Positions 17,588 through 24,473 of a DNA stretch of 46,913 nt are shown piece by piece. The translations under genes and the position numbers were made by a program. The notes under the pieces are model-generated. The model ran no database searches. It was not told the DNA's origin and worked only from the letters and a program-made list of their open reading frames with translations. Origin of the DNA: GCA-2725625 sp964574215 (GTDB lineage Bacteria; Pseudomonadota; Alphaproteobacteria; Rhodospirillales; UBA2165); contig CAZNLR010000042.1 of assembly GCA_964574215.1 (NCBI GenBank), positions 1-46,913 of the forward strand, written 5' to 3'. The first letter of the stretch is position 1. Every line of letters starts with the position of its first letter.

Positions 17588-19555
17588 TTATTTCCGGGAG
17601 TATGCTGAACGTACTTTTTCAAACCATTCGGTATTCTGAAGAGTTGATGATGTGGTCCAAAAACATTCGGCAATGTCTGTATGCTTGGCGTAAAACGGTT
17701 TTGAGAACATCACGTATCCGACTTCTGCCTGAATAGGCGTGTCGGTCTTCTTAATTTTTTCAGCGAGGGCCGGAAATTTGGCTAGCGTGCCGTCAAATCT
17801 TGATCCGACTCCTACCGCCGCGTCGACACGACCGGCCGCTACCATACGCAACATCGATAGGTATTTGGTCGAGGTTAGGACCAAAGCATTTCTCTTTTCC
17901 AATTCATTAATTATCGCCGAACCCCGTTCAACAACAACCCTACGGCCGCTTATTTTCGAATGCTTGCGGAGTTCGCTATCTTTTGATTTGGCGGAAGCAT
18001 ACGCGTGAAGTGTGTATTTACTGGATGCTCGATTTGTATCTGGCTGACTATCCTTCAAGGGGTAAACGCCATACTTCGTTCTTGATTTAACGTAGCTGCT
18101 GTCGAATACGCCTTCAATCTCACCTTTTTTGAGCAAGGTAAGCGCGCGCGCCCAAGGTACAATTTCGAAACTCGCCTTAGCGCCGCATTGCTTTGCAGAT
18201 TCTCTAGTCAGTTCGATGAACCAACCGGGTTTCTTTTGATCCAACAACCTGTCGGTCACCCGTTTCCGGTCACTGAAATCATTAACTGTCGCCAGGGTAA
18301 TTGGTTCGGGTCCGTAGGCGTAAATCCATTCTTCGGGGGTTACGGTTTTTATGCCCTCAATCACAATTTTATTTTTCGTAATCATCGGCAAGTTTGGCGT
18401 GATAACCTGACGAGGAGGTTTACGGGAATTCAGTCCCGCCTTGTGGCCAATATGTTGCAAGGCAACCCTTACACCGAGGCCACCGAGCAGCGGTGTGTAC
18501 GGTACGACGACATCAATTTTTCCGTTTCTGACCTCGCGGAGAGCTTCTTTCGAGTCGTCGTTTGCAAGAAAAATGACTTTTTTGGCTCCCGCCGCACTAT
18601 GTAACCGCCGAGCGTGTCGTGTCGCATCTAGCGCACCGAGGGCCTCTTCTCCGCCGGTATTGAAAACGACTTGGATATTGGCATGGGATTTCAATGCCTT
18701 TTTCGTCGCGGTGAAGGCCAATTGCCTCTGACTGTTGGTGTGGAATGAACCGAGAATATCGTAACTTTGGTTCCCGACCGCAGTGAGGAATGCCCCCGTG
18801 CGTATGGAATCAGCCGTGCTTCCGAGGGCTTTCCGATTAAGTATCATCCGCCCCTTTCCGCCGGTGATGTGATTCAAAAAGAGCCCTTGCTGGAGACCAT
18901 TGGCAAAAAAATTTCCCAATACCTCCGAACTGATTTTTTTCGACGCGGTTCGGCGATCCAAACTCACCACCGGAATACCGGCGTCGATGGCCCGGTCCAC
19001 CGGTGGTCCCATGGGCGCCTCCTGGACGGGCCAAAGCACGATCGCATCGACCTTTTCAGCAATCCATTCGTCGATTTTGGCGGCCATCTTGTTGTTGTCG
19101 AACTCGGCGTCATATACATACAAATCCACGTTGGAATGTAGATTTGCTTCGTAAACAGCGGTATCAGCGAGACTGATAAGCCAGGGATGAAAAGCCCCAT
19201 GAAAAGCAAACCCGATACGGTACGTTTTGCCGGTATCTAGAACCGGCCCTTTTTTAAGCGGAAAATAGTCGGCGAAAGGCGCATTGACCGGTAATTTGCT
19301 AAGTGGGCCAACGAATTTCCGGCCCATGCCCACTCTCCATTTAAAACCGCCGATAAGCCCACCTACCGGATAAGCATCCAGATAACCCTTGAATTTTTGA
19401 CGTTCAAAGAGGTCGGTGACCTGTGAATTGGTCATCGTTTTTGCCGCTTCCGAGTATTTGACGATTAACCCGTTGATGTGTGAATGGATGTCGATGTCGG
19501 CTTGAGGGTAGGCAGACTTTGCCGGCAGGGCTACAATCGCCAAGGACACTAACAT
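17588..19555 (-). CDS. Fusion of two periplasmic binding protein domains (type I sugar-like plus SBP family 3)
   Basis: The 655-residue protein joins two solute-binding folds. Residues about 90-400 resemble ribose/AI-2-type periplasmic binding proteins (YRIGFAFHGAFHPW, DAIVLWPVQ, AGIPVVSLDRR, VVFNTGGEEALGALDA). Residues about 425-655 form an amino-acid-type SBP family 3 domain (EIVPWARALTLLKKGEIEGVF). No membrane, kinase or cyclase domain follows. The ATG at 19555 gives a short signal-like N-terminus without basic residues; the frame extends 11 codons further upstream, adding KR residues but no ATG, GTG or TTG start, so the start is uncertain. A separate SBP3 gene lies upstream on the same strand. 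Confidence 0.8.
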   Translation of the reverse strand: MLVSLAIVALPAKSAYPQADIDIHSHINGLIVKYSEAAKTMTNSQVTDLFERQKFKGYLDAYPVGGLIGGFKWRVGMGRKFVGPLSKLPVNAPFADYFPLKKGPVLDTGKTYRIGFAFHGAFHPWLISLADTAVYEANLHSNVDLYVYDAEFDNNKMAAKIDEWIAEKVDAIVLWPVQEAPMGPPVDRAIDAGIPVVSLDRRTASKKISSEVLGNFFANGLQQGLFLNHITGGKGRMILNRKALGSTADSIRTGAFLTAVGNQSYDILGSFHTNSQRQLAFTATKKALKSHANIQVVFNTGGEEALGALDATRHARRLHSAAGAKKVIFLANDDSKEALREVRNGKIDVVVPYTPLLGGLGVRVALQHIGHKAGLNSRKPPRQVITPNLPMITKNKIVIEGIKTVTPEEWIYAYGPEPITLATVNDFSDRKRVTDRLLDQKKPGWFIELTRESAKQCGAKASFEIVPWARALTLLKKGEIEGVFDSSYVKSRTKYGVYPLKDSQPDTNRASSKYTLHAYASAKSKDSELRKHSKISGRRVVVERGSAIINELEKRNALVLTSTKYLSMLRMVAAGRVDAAVGVGSRFDGTLAKFPALAEKIKKTDTPIQAEVGYVMFSKPFYAKHTDIAECFWTTSSTLQNTEWFEKVRSAYSRK

Positions 19556-19693
19556 CCTGCTTATATCGATTGTTCTCTTAAAAATCGTTCAAATTCCCTA
19601 GATAGAATACTTGCTTAATAGATGATTTTTCCACGCCAACAATGCAAATCTACGGAGTCCATAACGGGATAAATATCAGTGAAATTTTACTCC

Positions 19694-20461
19694 CTATTTT
19701 TTACCTTTTTTCAGTAGATTTTTCAGTACTCCGCTTTTTCCCAAGATGTTGACGGCTTCGACAAACTTGTCGATAGGAGAGGTTCTTTCCAATGAATTAC
19801 TCCCGGCAAGCCACACCGCTTCGCTGGCGACCGGCGCACCGATTTTCAGTGAAATTTCCGACTTGCCCGGATCAACGTAAGATTGCGCTTGAGCGCAGAT
19901 AAAGTACAATGCCGCGTCATGAGCGGCTTTTAGAATTCGAATGATTTTATTTTTACTGTTCACAATAACAAGATTTTGAAAGTCTTGTTTCTCCAGAAAT
20001 GACTGATGTGAAGTTCCTCGCCAGACGAGAACCCGTTTAAGTTTGCGGGCCTCTTCAAGGTTGTTAATCCGTGCGCCAACCGAAACGAAGCAAAAATTAT
20101 CTTCCTTTAGCGGCGCAACCCACGTGAATCTGTTTTCTCTCGCCTCGGTTCTGGTCAACGGAAACAGCAGCAATTTGGTTGATCGTTCGGTTTCCTTTAC
20201 GGCCCGGGCCCACGGTACGATCCGGTACTCGATGGGCACCTCGGATCGGGTCGATGCTTCTTTGAAAAATGTAGCGTATGCCCCGACAACCTCTCCGTTT
20301 TTTTGGGTCAGTTCGCCACCCGGTAATTCAGTGCTAATGAGCTGAACTCGAATTTCATTTGAACGTGCGGTCGACTGAAGTTCGAAAAAGGAAAGAACTA
20401 TGATTGAAAACACAAATATTTTTTTATAAGCGTCGCGCATTTCACTCATGATTTTGCTCAA
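19694..20461 (-). CDS. SBP family 3 substrate-binding protein
   Basis: The 255-residue protein has an N-terminal membrane or signal segment (about 14-30, ending near TARS) and one SBP family 3 domain. The IVPWARAVKE motif at about residue 81 matches the IVPWARAL motif in the second half of the neighbouring fusion protein, showing the two are relatives. No ABC permease or ATPase genes are near, so a sensing role with a membrane partner, or use by a distant transporter, is possible. It lies 138 bases upstream of the fusion gene. Confidence 0.8.
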   Translation of the reverse strand: MSKIMSEMRDAYKKIFVFSIIVLSFFELQSTARSNEIRVQLISTELPGGELTQKNGEVVGAYATFFKEASTRSEVPIEYRIVPWARAVKETERSTKLLLFPLTRTEARENRFTWVAPLKEDNFCFVSVGARINNLEEARKLKRVLVWRGTSHQSFLEKQDFQNLVIVNSKNKIIRILKAAHDAALYFICAQAQSYVDPGKSEISLKIGAPVASEAVWLAGSNSLERTSPIDKFVEAVNILGKSGVLKNLLKKGKK

Positions 20462-20597
20462 TCACTTGGCAGGTAATAATTTGTCCAAATAGACTATCAT
20501 ACTCCGGCTTGAAGGAGGAGAGCACCCTGCAGTTTGGCCCAGGAGCCGGATTTATTCCGTGGATTTTCCGCATTTTAACCGGCAAATTAGTTCGTCA

Positions 20598-21008
20598 CTA
20601 TTGCAGCTCGGGAGAGAACGTATAGCACCAGGCTTCACCTTCCAGCGCCACTTCGCCATCCTGGCGGGACACCTTGACCTTCAACTGGGTGACCGGCTTG
20701 CTCTCGTGTACGCTTAAGACTTCCGCTTCGCCGGTGATCGTATCGCCAATAAAGACGGGGGCGACAAATTTAATATCGTGACTGAGGAAGACCGTGCCGG
20801 GACCCGGCATGTCCTCGGCTACCAGCGCGTTCAGGATGCCGGACGTCAGCCCGCCCTGGACAACCAGTTTTCCAAACGTCGTTCCGGCGGCGAACTTCTC
20901 ATCGAAATGAAGCGGATTATTATCGCCGGTGATCTCCGAATATTTCTGAACATGTTCCGCCGTCACCGTCAGGCTGCGGGAGGCTTTCTGGCCAACTATG
21001 ACATCCAT
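20598..21008 (-). CDS. MaoC-like (R)-specific enoyl-CoA hydratase family protein
   Basis: The 136-residue hot-dog-fold protein carries the hydratase signature YSEITGDNNPLHFDEKFA with catalytic Asp29 and His34, and the VQGGLTSGI helix. Family members hydrate 2-enoyl-CoA to (R)-3-hydroxyacyl-CoA or act in related CoA-ester steps. AAGGA precedes the ATG. It is divergent from the MetE-like gene beginning at 21098, and the 89-base gap shows no clear operator. Confidence 0.88.
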   Translation of the reverse strand: MDVIVGQKASRSLTVTAEHVQKYSEITGDNNPLHFDEKFAAGTTFGKLVVQGGLTSGILNALVAEDMPGPGTVFLSHDIKFVAPVFIGDTITGEAEVLSVHESKPVTQLKVKVSRQDGEVALEGEAWCYTFSPELQ

Positions 21009-21097
21009 CGCAAGTTATCCTTTCAATGGTTGTTAGTTGTAATTATTCTAGAATGAATAGAGCATTTCACAAAGTGATTTGGAAGGATTCGGCGCCT

Positions 21098-22144
21098 ATG
21101 ACCGATATTAATAGTTTTGCCCATCTGGTCGGCAGTATCCCGTTGAACTCGTCGGAGGAGGTTTTTTGTTCCGTCTGCGATGTCCTGGACGGGCATATAA
21201 AGAGATTGCCGGACGGAGAAACCGGCGAGCGCACCAACTGGATATTTTATCAACGGCAAATGCTGGGAAACCACCCGGCCATGGAAGAAGACAAGAGCGT
21301 GCCCAAGTTCGCCTTCAAGCAATGGGACGGGAAGGTCATCAGGGAAGTCCAGTTACTGAAGTTGAAAGACGATGCCGACACCGGGACCTTGGTCTTTCCC
21401 GTCGGATATGCTCATCACGCCGAGGACTCGTACGCGGTATTTGCCAATCTTCAAGACTCGGGTCAAATACCCGCCGATGTCAAATTTCAAGTCAGCCTGC
21501 CGACGCCATTCGCCACGGGATTCAACTATATCAGCCCCAACGGCAGAAAAGCGTTCCTGGAGGTTTACGAAAAATCGTTCGCCGTCGATGTCGCCAAAAT
21601 CCTGGATGCCATACCTCACGATAAACTGGCCATTCAATGGGACGTCTGCCAGGAAGTCCTGATCTTTGAAAACTATTTCCCCGACCGTTCGCCCGACTAC
21701 AAAAAGGAAGTGTTTGATCAGCTAGGTCGAATGGGTGCCCTGATCCCGGCCGACGTGGAACTGGGCTTTCATATCTGCTATGGCAGCCCCGGCGACGATC
21801 ATGTGGTGAAGCCCCAGGATTTTGCCATCTCGGTGGAACTCGCCAACGGCATTTTTGAAAATGTCGACCGGGCGGTAAATTTTATTCATCTGCCGGGAAC
21901 CTATGGTCAGCCGGAAGAATCGTTCTATAAGCCCTTGCGCGAACTTAATTTACCGGTGGGGTGTGAGTTGTACCTGGGTCTTCTTTTCCATAACGACACG
22001 GAGGGGGATAAACAGCGCATCGCCGCTGCCCGAAAGGTTGTGCCCGAATTCGGCGTTTCGACGGTATGCGGCTGGGGTCGCGCCAATCCCGAGCGGGTAC
22101 CGAGCCTGTTAAACAGCCACCGGGCAGCAATGAGTAGAGATTAA
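21098..22144 (+). CDS. MetE/UROD-like putative metal-dependent protein (paralogue of 39966-40991)
   Basis: The 348-residue protein resembles the C-terminal catalytic half of cobalamin-independent methionine synthase. It has an HLVGSIP start, RLPDGETGER (36-45), FQVSLPTP, LAIQWDVC, an H-x-C-Y motif (His225, Cys227) followed by GSPGDDH, and a late CGWGR cysteine (Cys324). In MetE an HxC plus a distant Cys bind the zinc that activates homocysteine. The N-terminal half of MetE is missing. The frame opens earlier (21026), but I chose the ATG at 21098 because it matches the paralogue's N-terminus and follows GGAAGG. Reaction and substrate are unknown. Its stop overlaps that of the convergent AhpD-like gene. 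Confidence 0.78.
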   Translation: MTDINSFAHLVGSIPLNSSEEVFCSVCDVLDGHIKRLPDGETGERTNWIFYQRQMLGNHPAMEEDKSVPKFAFKQWDGKVIREVQLLKLKDDADTGTLVFPVGYAHHAEDSYAVFANLQDSGQIPADVKFQVSLPTPFATGFNYISPNGRKAFLEVYEKSFAVDVAKILDAIPHDKLAIQWDVCQEVLIFENYFPDRSPDYKKEVFDQLGRMGALIPADVELGFHICYGSPGDDHVVKPQDFAISVELANGIFENVDRAVNFIHLPGTYGQPEESFYKPLRELNLPVGCELYLGLLFHNDTEGDKQRIAAARKVVPEFGVSTVCGWGRANPERVPSLLNSHRAAMSRD

Positions 22145-22746
22145 ACCGGGGGCGGCGCGGGGCGTTTGGGACCGCCGGTATCCGCCATACCGTTGGCCAC
22201 CATCTCGTCGTAATAGGCCTTATAGCCCGCAACCATTTTCTCCGGTGCGCCGCGGTCCCGGAAAATATTTTCATCCCACTTTTTATCGATGCCGTGGCCG
22301 AGGATCATGCGGTTGAACCAATTCCAACTGGAACAAACCGTAATGACGATAGTTAGATCCTCTTCATTCCAACCGGCCCGGTAACAGGATTTGGCATCGT
22401 CGTCGGTCATCCGGCTTGGGGTCAGGGTCAGTTTGCGGACATATTTGAGCAACGGTTTCAACTTGTCGTCCACCGGCGCCGTATCGATGTCGTCCACCAG
22501 TTGCTGAAACAACTCTTCGTCCACACCCAAGGCCATGCAGACATTCTTGTGGGCGCCGAAACAAAAATCGCAGGCGTTTAGCAAAGAGCAATAGGCGGCG
22601 ATAATTTCTTTTTCTTTCTGGGAAGGGCCGGCCTCGTAATTCATCAAACGGTGAATGAATTCCATATAAGGTTCAAACAAGTCCCACTTGGACAATTGCA
22701 ACTGAGACATGGAAATGATGCCGTCGTAATTTGGGAAATAAGTCAT
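22141..22746 (-). CDS. Carboxymuconolactone decarboxylase/AhpD-like family protein
   Basis: The 201-residue helical protein has the AhpD-type redox motif ACDFCFGAH with Cys59, Cys62 and His66, typical of alkylhydroperoxidase-like and peroxidase-related proteins. A peroxide- or thiol-linked role is more likely than lactone decarboxylation, because the CxxC is complete. A strong AGGAGGG ribosome binding site precedes the ATG at 22746. The C-terminus ends in a proline-rich tail. Its stop shares TTAA (22141-22144) with the convergent MetE-like gene. Confidence 0.87.
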   Translation of the reverse strand: MTYFPNYDGIISMSQLQLSKWDLFEPYMEFIHRLMNYEAGPSQKEKEIIAAYCSLLNACDFCFGAHKNVCMALGVDEELFQQLVDDIDTAPVDDKLKPLLKYVRKLTLTPSRMTDDDAKSCYRAGWNEEDLTIVITVCSSWNWFNRMILGHGIDKKWDENIFRDRGAPEKMVAGYKAYYDEMVANGMADTGGPKRPAPPPV

Positions 22747-22821
22747 GGTGGCCCTCCTGGAATTCGTTTTGAAGAATCCTAGATTAAATACTTCAACTGA
22801 TAAACATCATTTCGAATAAAT

Positions 22822-22854
22822 AACGCCCGAAAACCATGCACGTTTCCGGGCGTT
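22822..22854 (-). terminator. Terminator of the molybdoenzyme operon
   Basis: A 13-bp stem with one mismatch (22822-22834 with 22842-22854, core AACGCCCG/CGGGCGTT) closes a seven-base loop. It is followed on the minus strand by TTATTTATT and lies 24 bases beyond the stop codon at 22878. Confidence 0.8.
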
Positions 22855-22877
22855 GTATTGGATCGCGAAAATTAAAT

Positions 22878-24473
22878 CTACTTCGACGGCGCGGCGAAGG
22901 TGCCTGATCCTCGCTGGGGGTATTTGGACAATGCATAGCCCTGACGGTGGCAGGCGCGGGTAATAACCACGGCTTTCCACAGCACACCGCCGGCGATGGC
23001 GAGGGTGCCGCCGATATCGGCCACCCAGGCGGGGGAAGAGGTCATAACTATGGCCGTGCCGAACAGGATAAAGGGCAGGACATGGGCGACCACATGCAGC
23101 TTGAAGGTCAGGCCGCCTAAAATACGCCGGTCGATGGGTCCGATGCCTTCCTTTTTGGCCGTGCCGATATATTGACGCCACAACAAAGCGTTGACCGCCG
23201 CCAACACCAATCCGGCAAAAGGCAGCATGACCGTGGCCGGCATGGTCTCGGCGTAGCGGGCGAAGGTGATGGATAGAAGACCGGCGCCTTCCAACAGGCC
23301 GGTGGCGATCAGCATCCAGGGCATTAATGGCACCCGCCAGGTGGGGATGCCTTTGGCGGCGTGAAGGATACGGGCCTGGCAGTAAAGGAACGCCAGCGCA
23401 CCCAGGGCGACAATCAGATGAAGGCCGGGGTGGGGCTGGAACCAGTCGGCAATCAGCGCCAGATAGAAGACGCCGACGGCATAAATTTCCCGGGACATCC
23501 AGGAGCTTTGCGGCCTCAGGATGGCGAAGGGCGCTCTCAGCTTACGGCCGATTTTGAGCCATACGAAGAACAGCCCGCCCGCAATAATACCGCCGGACAT
23601 GATGAACACATGGATCAGTGAGCGGTCGTTGAAATCGGTCAACAGGCTGATCAAATAGGCCAGGACCACGGTACCGGAACCGATGCCGCCCAGGATAAAA
23701 TTCATAGCGGCGCGCATATCCCAGAAGGTCTGGCGGTCGCCCACCAGCACGTTGGCTTGGTTGGACATGGCTTCGTCGTCATTGTCCTCCGCCACCGGAT
23801 CGCGCCCGGGAACGGCCGGGGTTTCGATCAGGTATTTGATTTGTGGGTCGGTGCCCAGTTCGGGGTGCATCTGGAAGTGATCGCGCTCGGCTACCAGGCG
23901 GGACACTTCGCTGCCCGGGTCATTGAAATCGCCGAATTGGATGGCGGCGGAAATGCATGACGCGGCGCAGGCCGGCGTCGCTTCGGGATCAACGCCTGGA
24001 TTGAGCCCGGCGGCCAAGCCGTCATCCACCCGGTCGATACAGAAGGTGCATTTCTGGGCGACACCCAAACGGTCTTTATGGGCAACGGCTTTCTCCTGAA
24101 CCGTCTCGACACCGTAGTAATATTCCTGTTTGTGGGCGATGGTCCGTGCTTGGTAGGGGCAGGCGACAGCACAGGAGGCGCACCCGATACACCGGTCATA
24201 GTCCATGGTGACCAAACCGTCTTCCCGCTGCTTGGTGGCGCCGGTGGGGCAAACGGGGACGCAGGGCGGCTCGGCGCAATGCTGGCAGCCGACCACCATG
24301 AACAAACGTTCCACATTGGGAAACTTGCCGGATTCCACATCCAGAACTTTCCGCCACTGAACGCCGGGCACGGTGTCGTTGGCGTGTTTGCAGGCGATGG
24401 TACAGGTCTGGCAGCCGACACACCGGTTGATGTCGACGGTCATGCCCCATCGTATTTGCGATAATTCGTTCAT
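22878..24473 (-). CDS. Fused four-cluster ferredoxin and NrfD/DmsC-like membrane anchor
   Basis: The 531-residue protein fuses the electron-transfer and membrane subunits of a molybdoenzyme. Residues 1-180 hold 16 cysteines for four [4Fe-4S] clusters: Cys18/21/24/28, Cys63/66/71/75, Cys95/98/101/105 and Cys142/145/169/173. Residues about 265-515 form eight membrane helices of the DmsC/NrfD type, which exchange electrons with the quinone pool. In most relatives these are two proteins. The start overlaps the stop of the catalytic subunit as ATGA, implying translational coupling. The operon ends at the terminator 22822-22854. No heme-binding pattern is obvious. Confidence 0.9.
   Translation of the reverse strand: MNELSQIRWGMTVDINRCVGCQTCTIACKHANDTVPGVQWRKVLDVESGKFPNVERLFMVVGCQHCAEPPCVPVCPTGATKQREDGLVTMDYDRCIGCASCAVACPYQARTIAHKQEYYYGVETVQEKAVAHKDRLGVAQKCTFCIDRVDDGLAAGLNPGVDPEATPACAASCISAAIQFGDFNDPGSEVSRLVAERDHFQMHPELGTDPQIKYLIETPAVPGRDPVAEDNDDEAMSNQANVLVGDRQTFWDMRAAMNFILGGIGSGTVVLAYLISLLTDFNDRSLIHVFIMSGGIIAGGLFFVWLKIGRKLRAPFAILRPQSSWMSREIYAVGVFYLALIADWFQPHPGLHLIVALGALAFLYCQARILHAAKGIPTWRVPLMPWMLIATGLLEGAGLLSITFARYAETMPATVMLPFAGLVLAAVNALLWRQYIGTAKKEGIGPIDRRILGGLTFKLHVVAHVLPFILFGTAIVMTSSPAWVADIGGTLAIAGGVLWKAVVITRACHRQGYALSKYPQRGSGTFAAPSK

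Noticed and set aside
17527..17736. 69-codon plus-strand frame after the receiver gene
   Set aside because: It overlaps the 3' end of the fusion binding protein on the other strand and has no motif.
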